Origin: JABDMH01 sp965223215
GTDB lineage: Bacteria; Bacteroidota; Bacteroidia; Chitinophagales; Saprospiraceae
DNA: 64,000 nucleotides
Assembly: GCA_965223215.1 (NCBI GenBank)
Contig: CBDCVZ010000010.1
Coordinates: 6,572,001-6,636,000 of the forward strand
Reading direction: 5' to 3'
This document shows, one piece after another, positions 50,780 to 61,047 of the stretch (position 1 is its first letter; each line of letters opens with the position of its first letter). A program made the position numbers and the translations under genes. The notes below the pieces were generated by a model. That model did no database searches. It saw only the letters and a program-made list of their open reading frames with translations, and had not been told where the DNA came from.

Positions 50780-52810
50780 TCAATAAACAGACAGTACTTC
50801 TCCGGCATAAGTCTTCTCAGAGTTGTCTGAAAATCGAACCTGACATTTCCACAAGTAAATGCCAGACGGCAGTTTCTTTCCGTCATGGAATCCATCCCAT
50901 CCATCATCGTCGCTGATGTCGAAGTCGTGTTTGCTCAAAATCATATTTCCCCATCGATCAAAAATTTGGAGATGAGAAATATGGACGGATTGGCCGAATA
51001 TTTTGAAGAAATCATTAACGCCATCACCATTGGGTGAAAATGCTGAGGGAATAAAAATCCTCTTGGTTTGGTCCACGATGACTGAAAGTTGATCGGTAGC
51101 TTGACATCCTCTTTGATCGGTAGCAGTTAAGGTTAAGCTGGTCGATGCCGTTGCAGTTAAGGTGGGTTCATAGCAATCATAACAGCTCAGGACCACGGCA
51201 TCATCAGCATCCCAGACAACACTCACCTCAGACATGTTGGTGGTAAAGCTCAGTTTCTGACGTTCACCCAGGGAGAGTTGAAGATCGGGCCCCAGGTCGA
51301 TGGCAAATAATTCGCTGGCCATTGACACCTGCAGAGAATCGATAAATTCATAGCAATCAGCGGTGACGGTCACCGAATAAAGACCCTCTTCGATCACTGG
51401 GAGCACCGGATCGGAGGAGCCATTGCTCCATTTAAATAAACCACTCAGCGGGAGTGTCAAAAAAGTGGTGTCTAAATGGCATGAGTTGATGCGGTAGTCG
51501 GCTAGGGATAGATCATCTAATCCAGCGATCGTCAGTTTTGTTGGGTCCTTCAAGTCTGTAGTGGTGGGATCATCCGAGTCTAGGGTGGAGCCGTAGGCTA
51601 GCGGCAAATTGGTTAACATCGCTTGGCTCTCGATGATTTGGGGTTCGATTGACTCGACATCGACCACCAAGGTGAGTATGTTACTCCCCAATAGCAAAGT
51701 CCAACGGTCCAAGTCCAGGAAATTAGTGCCCACACCACTGTGTATTCGCACATTAAAGAGGTCCTTCATGAAAATATCTTGGATCTTCATCTGGGGTGGC
51801 AAGGGATCGATCACATTGAGACCCACTTGGCCAATGCCAGCGTGGTTGATGGCCTCGTAAATGATCTCTATTTGATCACATCCTACGGTTGAAGCAGGTT
51901 TGATCGACTTATAAAACTCTACGGTATAGGGGCAAGCACATCCATCAGAATCAAATCCACCAGGGGTAGCATTGATCAGCGTGGTGGCACCAGTCAGTTT
52001 AGAAACCAGGTACAGTTGATTATGCGATCCCCCACCACGACTTGCACTACCCAAACCGTACATTTGACCGTGACGATCAAAAAATAGACCTCCAAAATCT
52101 TGACTTACAGATTCAAACGGTCGATGATCGGTGGAGGTTAGCCCGGTGCGATCGGTTTCGATTACTTGGCCTTTATTTAGGTCATACCCATAGGTGACAC
52201 CCACGTAAGGATCCACGGTGATGTCAGACATCGAGACCGGACTGTTTGAAATCACAGAGAAGAAACCAGCATAGTACTCCGGTGGTGAGTTGACACGAAT
52301 GGAATAAATTCGTTCGTCGTTTCCATTAGTTCTATTTCGAGCTAATACCACGAGCCGACGACCATCGGGAGTCATTTCCCCAGCATAATAATGATAGGTC
52401 GTATCGAGGTTGACCGGGATTCCCAGCGATTCAATGTTTCCCCCTGCATCTATCTGGAGGAGCTCGAAGCTATTGAAGTCGAGGCCGTACAACTTTTGAT
52501 CCTTGACATTGTAGCCAAGGGCGGTTACATGTCGTTTGGTCGGATTATTAAATGCCAGTTCAGAAGTGGAAAATGAATGATCGGTTTCGTTGATTAGGAT
52601 CTGATAAAGCTTGCTACCATTCTGATTGTCAGTGGCTACATAGTAAAAGGACCCATCGCAAGGGAATCCCTGTGAGATGACCACCCTGGTCCAGAGTAGG
52701 CATAGAAATAAGAGAATGTACCTCCTTAAGAGATTCGATGTGCAGGATGAAATGGCCGGCAGAATTAGGTTGGCCACCATCACATTTTCTACAAATCGAA
52801 AGACGAGCAT
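50780..52810 (-). CDS. Secreted protein with gliding-motility C-terminal (T9SS type B) domain
   Basis: 676 residues. An N-terminal hydrophobic segment (about 30-45, LLRRYILLFLCLLWTRVVIS) acts as signal peptide; the first 29 residues may be a leader or indicate a later start. The mature region starts with a beta-propeller-like stretch (FYYVATDNQNGSKLYQI, MYGLGSASRGGG) and continues into a cell-surface domain with an EIIYEAINHAGIGQ DUF11-like strand. The last 90 residues are the gliding-motility type B domain: FIPSAFSPNGDGVNDFFKI, then IFDRWGNMI and LPSGIYLWKCQV. It is exported by the type IX system and usually surface-attached. Confidence 0.8.
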   Translation of the reverse strand: MLVFRFVENVMVANLILPAISSCTSNLLRRYILLFLCLLWTRVVISQGFPCDGSFYYVATDNQNGSKLYQILINETDHSFSTSELAFNNPTKRHVTALGYNVKDQKLYGLDFNSFELLQIDAGGNIESLGIPVNLDTTYHYYAGEMTPDGRRLVVLARNRTNGNDERIYSIRVNSPPEYYAGFFSVISNSPVSMSDITVDPYVGVTYGYDLNKGQVIETDRTGLTSTDHRPFESVSQDFGGLFFDRHGQMYGLGSASRGGGSHNQLYLVSKLTGATTLINATPGGFDSDGCACPYTVEFYKSIKPASTVGCDQIEIIYEAINHAGIGQVGLNVIDPLPPQMKIQDIFMKDLFNVRIHSGVGTNFLDLDRWTLLLGSNILTLVVDVESIEPQIIESQAMLTNLPLAYGSTLDSDDPTTTDLKDPTKLTIAGLDDLSLADYRINSCHLDTTFLTLPLSGLFKWSNGSSDPVLPVIEEGLYSVTVTADCYEFIDSLQVSMASELFAIDLGPDLQLSLGERQKLSFTTNMSEVSVVWDADDAVVLSCYDCYEPTLTATASTSLTLTATDQRGCQATDQLSVIVDQTKRIFIPSAFSPNGDGVNDFFKIFGQSVHISHLQIFDRWGNMILSKHDFDISDDDGWDGFHDGKKLPSGIYLWKCQVRFSDNSEKTYAGEVLSVY

Positions 52811-52961
52811 TTCTAAAATTACAATAATTGGGCGCCAGTTGATGACCGATGCTGCCTGGGGGAGAGACAGCAGCCAGTCAGTGTCTTTTCCAACCTGAAT
52901 TTTTCAACCGTTTGTTAGATGGCTGACATTGAATCATACTCAAACAATAGATCTTTAGAAA

Positions 52962-54026
52962 GTGATCTTAGCAAGAGAAACATGGCACGCTGGTTTAGCT
53001 TTGTTTTTTGTGATGGCCCTGGGCTGCAAGAAGACGGATGAACCCTTCCGCAGTGGGAGGCCAGATGCCAAGGTATGGACCATTAGTAAAGAAAACGTGG
53101 TAGATGCCGGTATCGGAAAGGATGGCATTCCATCAGTCGATGAGCCCCGATTTTCATTGGCACATGAGGTTAATGGTGCTTTTGACGATGAACTTGTACT
53201 GGGATTGACCTATGATGGGAAGCAAAGAGCATACCCGATGCCGATGCTCAATTGGCATGAGATCGTAAATGACGACGTTTACGGATTACCCATTGCAATT
53301 ACCTACTGTCCATTAACCGGCACTGGTATTGGATGGAGTCGGCTAATTAATGGTGCCGAAACCAGTTTTGGCGTCTCGGGCCTGCTCTTTAACAGCAATT
53401 TGATGCCCTATGATCGCTTAACCAATAGTACCTGGTCGCAGCAAAAATTGGAATGTGTCAATGGCCTCTTTATTGGTGAGCGACCCAAAACGCATACGTT
53501 GATCGAAACCTCTTTTAAGACTTGGCGTGCAACATATCCCAACTCAGAAGTAATGAATGCCGAAACGGGTTTTGTGAGACGTTATGCCGAGTATCCCTAC
53601 GGCACGTATCGAACCAATCATGAGCAATTATTTTTTCCAATTACCCACGAAGATCAGCGGCTGCCGAAAAAAGAACGCGTACTGGGAGTCATTGAAGGCG
53701 GGGAGGTAATGACCTTTCAATTTAATGAACCTGGATCCCCTGTCGCAATCGTTGAAGCCATGGTGGGAGGTGCAAAAATATTTGTCGTGCGTTCCTATGA
53801 TTTGCAAATCTTAACGGCCTTTTACTCCGGAGGGCGGAAATTTACTCCGGTGCAAAACGACCTACCGATTATTTTTCAAGATGAGAGGGGGAACCTCTAT
53901 GATTTAGGGGGTCAGGTCAGGCAAGGTCCCAACCGGGATGAAGTACTTGAGCAACCCGTCGCTTTCTTGGGGTTCTGGTTTTCTTGGGCTGCCTTTTATC
54001 CCGAGGTCCGATTGTACAAAGATTGA
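52962..54026 (+). CDS. DUF3179 lipoprotein
   Basis: 354 residues from a GTG. The N-terminus ends in a lipobox (FVMALGC, Cys22), giving an outer- or inner-membrane lipoprotein. The DUF3179 domain covers almost the whole remainder: LTYDGKQRAYPMPMLNWHE, LPIAITYCPLTGTGIGW, FGVSGLLFNSNLMPYDR, NSTWSQQKLECVNG. The CP.TGTG segment with Cys is the best-conserved part of the family. Function is unknown. The gene is divergent from the gliding-type gene and ends at the repeat block. Confidence 0.82.
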   Translation: MILARETWHAGLALFFVMALGCKKTDEPFRSGRPDAKVWTISKENVVDAGIGKDGIPSVDEPRFSLAHEVNGAFDDELVLGLTYDGKQRAYPMPMLNWHEIVNDDVYGLPIAITYCPLTGTGIGWSRLINGAETSFGVSGLLFNSNLMPYDRLTNSTWSQQKLECVNGLFIGERPKTHTLIETSFKTWRATYPNSEVMNAETGFVRRYAEYPYGTYRTNHEQLFFPITHEDQRLPKKERVLGVIEGGEVMTFQFNEPGSPVAIVEAMVGGAKIFVVRSYDLQILTAFYSGGRKFTPVQNDLPIIFQDERGNLYDLGGQVRQGPNRDEVLEQPVAFLGFWFSWAAFYPEVRLYKD

Positions 54027-54029
54027 AAA

Positions 54030-54296
54030 GATTGCTTGCCGACCTGCCTGCCTACCGTAGCGCAGTGAAGGTGGGAAGCCCTGGCGTAGGTGGGAAAAGA
54101 TTGGGGAGATTGGAGAGATTGGAGAGATTGGAGAGATTGGGGAAGATTGGGGAAGATTGCTTGCCGACCTGCCTGCCTACCGTAACGCAGTGAAGGTGGG
54201 AAGCCTTGGCGTAGGTGGGAAAAGATTGGGGAGATTGGAGAGATTGGAGAGATTGGGGAGATTGGGGAAGATTGGAAAAGATTGCTTGCCGACCTG
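54030..54296. repeat. 125-bp direct repeat block with embedded 9-bp tandem repeats
   Basis: GATTGCTTGCCGACCTG begins at 54030, 54155 and 54280, exactly 125 bases apart. The first two copies continue through CCTACCGTAGCGCAGTGAAG (G/A difference in the second) and GTGGGAAGCCCTGGCGTAGG (C/T difference). They then run into a 9-base minisatellite, GATTGGAGA/GATTGGGGA (54099-54154 and 54224-54279), whose order of variants differs between the two copies. The third copy breaks off after 17 bases. The frames crossing it encode only low-complexity peptides, so it is treated as non-coding. Confidence 0.85.
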
Positions 54297-54319
54297 ACGA
54301 CATTTCCATTGCCCTTGGT

Positions 54320-57300
54320 CTAATTGGGGTTTTGCGTGATCAGCGCCGGATTTTCTCGGTAAAAAAGAGGTTCGTCATTGTTTCTTGCCACCAAATAGAA
54401 GTCTTCTTGGCCAACCTGTATTTTCAGTAGGTCTCTTATTTGACCAATGATTTTGATGCCAGATTTCCGAGAGGCAATGGATTGAAGTTTTTTATTACCA
54501 AGGTTCCTTAAGAGGAGACCATAGCTGGCATCATATTTTCCAATTTCAGGTTTTGCTTGATAAAAATTGCCCCCCAAAAAAAGGTCCGATTGTCCATCAT
54601 TGTCAAAGTCATCCACTAGGCTCGCATATATCGGGGAGAATTGCGCCTCCAGAGGTAGATACTCCAACTCATATTTTCCATCCGCATTACCCCAGGCAAC
54701 GCAAGACCTGGTTTCATTCGCAGTCACCACAGCTGCGGTTTTCAAAGATCTTTCGTCAAAAATGTCACTGATCTGTTGCCCTTTGTAATCTTGGTATAAC
54801 AGGTATTTTTTCTTAAGCGAGGGAATTTGCATGACCAGATCATCTCTAAAGACCAACGGGTAAGCAACATCTCCTCGATGGTGGGTGAGTATTTGTTCAG
54901 CGGTTCGGTTGCCATCAAAATCATTGATGAACAGTTTAAGTGGCCTATTGTGCTTGGCCTTTAGCCTACTATTTAGTCCGTGATTGCCGAGTATGAGGTC
55001 TTGCCATCCATCGTTGTTTAAGTCGGCCAAATTTAGATGAGTCCATAGCCCGTTTGAATGCTTGAGACCGGATCGCTCTGTGACGTCACGAAAACTTCCA
55101 CCCTCATTTTTGAGTACCGTGATGGGCATCCATTCACCAACTACAATCAAATCAACCGCACCATCCCGATCTATGTCGTGCCATACTGCATCAGTCACCA
55201 AACCTAAATCGAGCAGGTCAGGGGCCATTTGTTTGGTGACCTTCGTGAATTGTCCGGTGCCGTCATTTTGCCAGATGTTTCCATTGGCAGGTACTCCATA
55301 GACCCCCGTGATAAGACGGGTGCCGATAAATAAATCGAGGTCACCGTCATCGTCAAAATCTCCTGGTCGCACACAGGAACTGCTCTCAAAATCCGGATTC
55401 AAGAAAGCATTTTCTGCTCGGGTAAAATAGCCAGCGCCGTCATTGAGATATAATCGATCTGCCAGCATGCGGCTTTTGCGACGAAATTCATTGCCACCAC
55501 TGGTGACGACCAAATCTGGATCTGAATCTCCATCAGCGTCAAAAAAAACGGCATCTAAATCCTCTGACTGTTGATCCCCTTCAAAGAGGGCCTGATTGGT
55601 AAGTGAGAAGTCACCACTCGCCGTTTGGATGAAGAGGCTACCTGGAAATCCCGCTGCACCACAAAAGTACAGATCGTCGAGACCATCACCATTTACATCT
55701 TCCTGAGCGACTTTGGGACCATCGGTAGAGATCATGTGAAAAAGCAATCGGTCTCTATCAAAGTCAACAAATTCATTTTCTTGATGCCGGTGCGTTAGTG
55801 GGAGGTAGGTAGGTTGCAGTATGGTTTCCAGTCCTACTGAGTCCGTCAAAGGGTTGTCTTCTTTGGCATGTTTTTGCTCGATGGTGAGAAATTGATTGGC
55901 AGCCACATCATGCAGTGTGGTTACTCTGCCATCTGGCCACTTTATTTCAATTCGCTCGAGGGTCGCTATCGAACCGATTCCAAAATTTAAAGGATAGCAG
56001 GTTGAAGATTGAAAACCGCGCATCGGTGACAATTCCTGATAAAACACACGATCTCCGGCATACAATGAAATTTGACTACCCAGCGCAAAAGAGTTGGGTC
56101 CGTCGCCTACCAACTTTATTTGAATAAAATTATGACCAGGTTTTTTTGCCTCGCAGTGATTGCGAAAGAGAAATGCCGACATATTGACATTGTTGACCAC
56201 CAGATCGAGATCACCGTCATTGTCCAGATCTCCATAGGCTGATCCGTTGGAAAAACTCGGAATATTCAATCCCCATTGCTCGGTCTGATCCTCAAAGGTT
56301 AAGTTGCCTCGATTTCGAAAGGCAAAATTTGCGATGGCTTCCGAAGGTATTTTGTCAATTAATTTTAAGACAGACCCTGGTTCACGATTGCGAATTGCCT
56401 CCACCACTTCTGGATCGTTGGCGAAATAATTAATATAATCCTGATCTAACAAGTCTTTGTAAATCCCATTTGACACATAAATATCTTTGAATCCATCTCG
56501 ATCGAAGTCGGCCATCAGTGCACTCCAACTCCAGTCGGTTGCTTCGACCTCGGCTAGTCGTCCAATTTCACTAAAGGTCTGATCACCATTGTTCAACTGC
56601 AGTACATTGCGAGTGAATTGATGGTGATAGCCACTGCGAACGGCCAATTGATATTTATCCCAGTTCTCAAAGGTCATTTTGGTCTTGTATCTCTCCTCTG
56701 AGCGAGGTAACATCTCGGTGACAAATATTTCAGGCAACCCATCATTATTTATATCGGCCATATCTGCACCCATCGATCCCATGCTGATTTCTCTCATCTG
56801 ATGGACTAAGTCTTCCTTAAAAGTGCCATCCCTTTGATTGATATAGAGGTAGTCGCGCTCAAAAAAATCATTGGAAACATAAATGTCCTGCCAACCGTCC
56901 CGATCCACATCACCGACGGTAACCCCCAGTCCAAAACCAATGGCACTTCCGTAAATGCCTGCTTCTTCACTAATGTCCTTGAATAATACTTCGGCTACAA
57001 CCCCGGATTCGACCAGCAGATTCCTATATAGTTTGTTTCCACCCAGTGTGTCTCGCAAATTGCGTAGTCCCGGTCGCATGTCATAACCACCGACCGATCG
57101 AAAAGAATTGTTCAGTAGGTAGCAATCTAGGTCACCGTCCTTGTCATAATCAAAAAAGGCAGCGTGCGAAGAAAATCCCTCATCTGCAATGCCATATTGC
57201 TTTGCCCGCTCTGAAAAAGTCAGATCTCCGTTGTTTATAAAAAGTTCGTTATGTCTTTTCTCACCCCCCGGCTTTCCAGATTTGCAAACATAAATATCCA

Positions 57301-57676
57301 ACCATCCGTCGCCATTCACATCTGCCATGCTCACACCTGCCGACCAGATGTTTTCTGAGGCCACCCCGGCTTGGCTGGTGATATCTGCAAACTTAAAATC
57401 TCCCTTATTTAGGTATAGTTTATTGTCCACTAAATTTCCGCAGAAAAATAAATCCGGTAACCCATCATTATTAATATCACCAATCCCCACACCCCCGCCA
57501 TTGTAAAAGTTTCGATAGGTATACATATTGAATTCATCAGTGTGCGTCAATGCATTCTGAAAATCAACACCAGAAAATTCTGCTGGGACCAAGGAAAATA
57601 GTGGTGTATTTCGGTCGAGTGCACAACTCCAAGGTATGACCGTGCAAATCACTATGTATATAAAAACCCTCATCAC
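54320..57676 (-). CDS. CRTAC1-type lipoprotein with FG-GAP repeats and ASPIC/UnbV domain (paralogue A)
   Basis: 1118 residues. Lipoprotein signal with Cys18 (VIPWSC). Two FG-GAP beta-propellers carry calcium-binding motifs such as DINNDGLPD, DYDKDGDLD and DFDDDGDLD. Between them (about residues 510-600) lies an ASPIC/UnbV module (VFYQELSPMRGFQSSTCYP, IKWPDGRVTTL). The second half holds the same FG-GAP pattern and ends with a conserved IRDLLKIQVGQEDF strand. The family is abundant in Bacteroidota and related to vertebrate CRTAC1; most members are thought to be surface adhesins or binding proteins. Its start overlaps the stop of the next upstream gene by four bases. Confidence 0.85.
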   Translation of the reverse strand: MMRVFIYIVICTVIPWSCALDRNTPLFSLVPAEFSGVDFQNALTHTDEFNMYTYRNFYNGGGVGIGDINNDGLPDLFFCGNLVDNKLYLNKGDFKFADITSQAGVASENIWSAGVSMADVNGDGWLDIYVCKSGKPGGEKRHNELFINNGDLTFSERAKQYGIADEGFSSHAAFFDYDKDGDLDCYLLNNSFRSVGGYDMRPGLRNLRDTLGGNKLYRNLLVESGVVAEVLFKDISEEAGIYGSAIGFGLGVTVGDVDRDGWQDIYVSNDFFERDYLYINQRDGTFKEDLVHQMREISMGSMGADMADINNDGLPEIFVTEMLPRSEERYKTKMTFENWDKYQLAVRSGYHHQFTRNVLQLNNGDQTFSEIGRLAEVEATDWSWSALMADFDRDGFKDIYVSNGIYKDLLDQDYINYFANDPEVVEAIRNREPGSVLKLIDKIPSEAIANFAFRNRGNLTFEDQTEQWGLNIPSFSNGSAYGDLDNDGDLDLVVNNVNMSAFLFRNHCEAKKPGHNFIQIKLVGDGPNSFALGSQISLYAGDRVFYQELSPMRGFQSSTCYPLNFGIGSIATLERIEIKWPDGRVTTLHDVAANQFLTIEQKHAKEDNPLTDSVGLETILQPTYLPLTHRHQENEFVDFDRDRLLFHMISTDGPKVAQEDVNGDGLDDLYFCGAAGFPGSLFIQTASGDFSLTNQALFEGDQQSEDLDAVFFDADGDSDPDLVVTSGGNEFRRKSRMLADRLYLNDGAGYFTRAENAFLNPDFESSSCVRPGDFDDDGDLDLFIGTRLITGVYGVPANGNIWQNDGTGQFTKVTKQMAPDLLDLGLVTDAVWHDIDRDGAVDLIVVGEWMPITVLKNEGGSFRDVTERSGLKHSNGLWTHLNLADLNNDGWQDLILGNHGLNSRLKAKHNRPLKLFINDFDGNRTAEQILTHHRGDVAYPLVFRDDLVMQIPSLKKKYLLYQDYKGQQISDIFDERSLKTAAVVTANETRSCVAWGNADGKYELEYLPLEAQFSPIYASLVDDFDNDGQSDLFLGGNFYQAKPEIGKYDASYGLLLRNLGNKKLQSIASRKSGIKIIGQIRDLLKIQVGQEDFYLVARNNDEPLFYRENPALITQNPN

Positions 57677-60600
57677 CTTGTCCGATAAGCCACTAGTGAT
57701 TGATCGTTTCTTGCTATCAAAAACGTCTTAATTTCATGCTCCCTGACCATGCGTAGATTTCGTACCTGACCGTTGACAAACTTGTCAAATACATCGGTGC
57801 TAGGTAAAAATTCACGATCACCTTGACCATACAAAACGAGACCCTGGCTGCCATTCATGTTGCCAATGGCAGGATGGATGCGATCTGTATTTCCGGCCAG
57901 GAATATGTCTGGTTGGTTATCACCATTCATATCGTCAACGATGATATCAAAAATAGCGGAGTGTTGGGCTTCTTCGGGAAGTTGACCCACTCGAAAAGTT
58001 CCATTCCCCTCATTCCACAGAATTAGGGTCGCAAAATTAGTGGCTGTTTGTCGCTGTGCTGCTTCTATTTGCTGCTCGCTAAAAATCTCATAGAAGTCTA
58101 ATTTGGCGAAGTCGCGATGAGATCGAAATTTCTTTTTAAGATAGACGAGTTGCGTACCGAGCTCCTGCAAGCCAAACAATGGATATTTTCTGCCGTTTCG
58201 AAAGTAGGTTAGAATCGGATCGGAGGTGAAATTTTGATCGAAATCTGATATGAACAATTGGACGGGTTGAGTGAGCGTCGGATGAAGGTTGGAGTTTAAT
58301 CCAAAATTGCCCAAGATAAGATCGGGGTCGCCATCCTGGTCCAAGTCAGCAGATTCTATGCAATTCCACCATCCTAATAAATCATCGGTTCCAACGTCTG
58401 TCTTTAGCACTCCTTTCTGAAAGCCAGTGCCATTATTTTTAAAAACTGTCGGCGACATCCAATGACCAACGACGATGAGATCCTGCCTACCGTTATGATC
58501 CACATCAAGCCAGCATGCATCGGAGACCATGCCTAGATTTTGCAGATCGATATATTGTGAATCAGCCAGGTTCAAAGATCCCTGTCCACGTTTTATTAAT
58601 AGGTGGCTGTCGGGGTTTTTCCCGTAATTGAGTGCACTGGCTTGATTTCCGACAAAAATATTTTGGCTACCATCCTCACCGGGGGTGCTTGCAGTAAGCA
58701 CCGAGGTTTGGCTGAAATACGCTGGCAATGCCGACTTAGTGAAATTGGCATTGCCGTCATTTAAATAAATCCGGTCTTTCAGAGCTGCATTTACCCGATA
58801 CTCGTTGCCGGCACTCCCAACCAATAGGTCTAGATCGCCATCATCATCCACGTCTAGAGCAAGCGAAGCTACATCTTCACTGATACTATCCACTTTGATG
58901 GCCGGGGTGGGCTTATGGTACCAGTGGTTTTCTCTATCCTGGATATAAATTGCACTTGGTTGATTTTTAGCTCCCCCAATAAAAAAATCCAGACGTCCAT
59001 CGCCATTTAGGTCAGCAGTGCAGAGTGCCGGACCCTGATTAGAATAAAATATAGGCATAAGGGGTTCGCGAGTATTTTCAAAGAATGGATCTTCGCGATG
59101 AATAAAGGGGGGGTGAATAAGCGAATGTTCTCGGTATAAGACACTTTTTTTAGGATGTGATAAGGATCGTGTCTCTTGGGCCTCTGAGTGATCGATGGAG
59201 ATTTTCTGGTTTGCAATTAAATTGATTTTTCTTGAAGTTTTGCCATCCGGCCATTTGATAAGTAGGGAGTCAACCCTCGTTTGGTGGCCAAGGCCGAAGT
59301 GAATAACGTACTCTGTGCTAGATTGCCATCCTCTCGAAGTATAAAACTCCTGATATTGTTTCGCGTCACCGGCGAAGCAGGTGATCTTGGCACCCAGGCC
59401 AAAGGGATTTTCATTTGGACCTATTAGCGCGATTTGTAAGTAATTATGTTGCGCCGGATTTTGATTTTGCCAAAGAAATACCTTCGCGTTAATATTATTG
59501 ACGACAAGATCGAGATCCCCATCTAAATCCAAATCTGCAGCGGCTGCTCCGTTGGAAAGACTTTCAAGGGCGAGATTCCATGTTTCAGTCACATCGATGA
59601 AACCTTGTCCGGGCTGATTTTGAAAGAGATAATTTATTGCTTCACCAGAGGGCATTTTCTCGGCTAGTGCTAGATCAGAGGCCTGGTTTTGTATCTCTTG
59701 ATCAGCAATAAATTGCAGATAATCGAGGTCATTGGGTCGTCTTACAATACCATTTGTCACATAAATGTCTTTCCATCCGTCGAGATCATAGTCTGCAATG
59801 ACTGGGCCCCAACTCCAGTCGGTGGCATCGATTCCCAATAATTGTCCAATTTCAGAAAACCTTAATTCGCCCAGGGAGCTGGTTGCTTGCATTTGCAACA
59901 TATTTCTCGGAAACTGATGATGATAACCAAAACTACGCTTAAACCGATAGATATCGTATGAATCAGGGCCCTGCGCACTCTTATAGAGATATTCATCGGA
60001 TGGTTTCATGTCGAGGGTAAAAATGTCTAACAATTCATCATTGTTAAGATCGAGGACATCATTGCCCATTGAAAAATAACTGCAATGATCCAAAGCCTCT
60101 GAGGCAGCCTCTTGAAATCGGCCATTACCTTGGTTGAGATAGAGGAAATCATTTTCATGAAAATCGTTTCCAACGTAGATGTCTGGAAACCCATTTTTAT
60201 CAAAATCTCCCACCCCTACACCGAGTCCGTAGCCGGCGATGCCTCCGTAAATGCCTGCTTCTTCACTAACATCTACGAAATATTTTTCTCCCGGTTTCGC
60301 ACTATTTTTTTGATTTCGGAATAATCGATCACCGGCTTGTGCCGATCGTTGGCGGGTGGCTGAAGTATCGCGATAGGTCTCCGTGCTGTGTACCGAATGA
60401 CATAAAAGATAAAGGTCAAGATCACCATCAAGGTCATAATCTAGATATGCCGCCTGGGTAGAAAAACCTTCGTGATCAAGGCCGTAGCTAGCCGCCTCTT
60501 CCACAAAGTTGGGGATGCATCCTTGGTCGGGAGCCGAACACCCCTGATTGATGAATAATTGATTTCGCCCTGAAAATTGCTTATAACCTCCGATTTGGCA

Positions 60601-61047
60601 TAAATAAATATCGAGCCATCCATCAGCATTAATATCTACCATAGTGACACCCGTAGACCAATTGCCCGATCCTCCCACTTGGGCAAGTTCAGTGATGTCT
60701 TCAAATAAGATCTGGTCCGTGGTAGAATCGGTGCGATTTAAATACAGCAAGTTAGTGCCCTGATTAGACGAAAGATATACATCGGGAAATCCATCGTTGT
60801 TTACATCTCCAATGGCCACACCACCTCCATTGTAGAAGTACAAATACTGAATGATGTTAAATTGCTCATCTTCCACCAATGTGTTTTCAAAATCGAGGCC
60901 ACTATCTTCCGCAGAAATTAAGGTGAATTGAGGAGGGTTATCTTGATTACCGCAGGCTATGATAAGGACCAAACAAAGAAGTAAGGTTGGCCGAAGCTGC
61001 CACAGCGCCCGGTTGAGAGACTTGCGAGTCGCGCACTTAGGCTTCAT
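57673..61047 (-). CDS. CRTAC1-type lipoprotein with FG-GAP repeats and ASPIC/UnbV domain (paralogue B)
   Basis: 1124 residues. Lipobox CLVLIIAC (Cys32) after a basic start. The layout matches paralogue A: a first FG-GAP propeller (GGGVAIGDVNNDGFPD), the ASPIC/UnbV module (GLGAKITCFAGDAKQYQEF, IKWPDGKTSRKI), and a second propeller. It differs in length of loops and in residues; for example, it has an extra Cys pair (GCSAPDQGC). It is overlapped by ATGA at both ends, so the three genes appear to be translated as one coupled unit. Its sequence is the most diverged of the trio. Confidence 0.85.
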   Translation of the reverse strand: MKPKCATRKSLNRALWQLRPTLLLCLVLIIACGNQDNPPQFTLISAEDSGLDFENTLVEDEQFNIIQYLYFYNGGGVAIGDVNNDGFPDVYLSSNQGTNLLYLNRTDSTTDQILFEDITELAQVGGSGNWSTGVTMVDINADGWLDIYLCQIGGYKQFSGRNQLFINQGCSAPDQGCIPNFVEEAASYGLDHEGFSTQAAYLDYDLDGDLDLYLLCHSVHSTETYRDTSATRQRSAQAGDRLFRNQKNSAKPGEKYFVDVSEEAGIYGGIAGYGLGVGVGDFDKNGFPDIYVGNDFHENDFLYLNQGNGRFQEAASEALDHCSYFSMGNDVLDLNNDELLDIFTLDMKPSDEYLYKSAQGPDSYDIYRFKRSFGYHHQFPRNMLQMQATSSLGELRFSEIGQLLGIDATDWSWGPVIADYDLDGWKDIYVTNGIVRRPNDLDYLQFIADQEIQNQASDLALAEKMPSGEAINYLFQNQPGQGFIDVTETWNLALESLSNGAAAADLDLDGDLDLVVNNINAKVFLWQNQNPAQHNYLQIALIGPNENPFGLGAKITCFAGDAKQYQEFYTSRGWQSSTEYVIHFGLGHQTRVDSLLIKWPDGKTSRKINLIANQKISIDHSEAQETRSLSHPKKSVLYREHSLIHPPFIHREDPFFENTREPLMPIFYSNQGPALCTADLNGDGRLDFFIGGAKNQPSAIYIQDRENHWYHKPTPAIKVDSISEDVASLALDVDDDGDLDLLVGSAGNEYRVNAALKDRIYLNDGNANFTKSALPAYFSQTSVLTASTPGEDGSQNIFVGNQASALNYGKNPDSHLLIKRGQGSLNLADSQYIDLQNLGMVSDACWLDVDHNGRQDLIVVGHWMSPTVFKNNGTGFQKGVLKTDVGTDDLLGWWNCIESADLDQDGDPDLILGNFGLNSNLHPTLTQPVQLFISDFDQNFTSDPILTYFRNGRKYPLFGLQELGTQLVYLKKKFRSHRDFAKLDFYEIFSEQQIEAAQRQTATNFATLILWNEGNGTFRVGQLPEEAQHSAIFDIIVDDMNGDNQPDIFLAGNTDRIHPAIGNMNGSQGLVLYGQGDREFLPSTDVFDKFVNGQVRNLRMVREHEIKTFLIARNDQSLVAYRTR

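Noticed and set aside
54030..54296. CRISPR array
   Set aside because: The repeats are 125 bases apart with conserved sequence in place of unique spacers, and no cas genes are nearby.
54052..54309. 85-residue minus-strand protein of LQSLQSPQS/NLSNLSNL type
   Set aside because: Pure translation of the 9-base minisatellite; no start signal or homologous domain.
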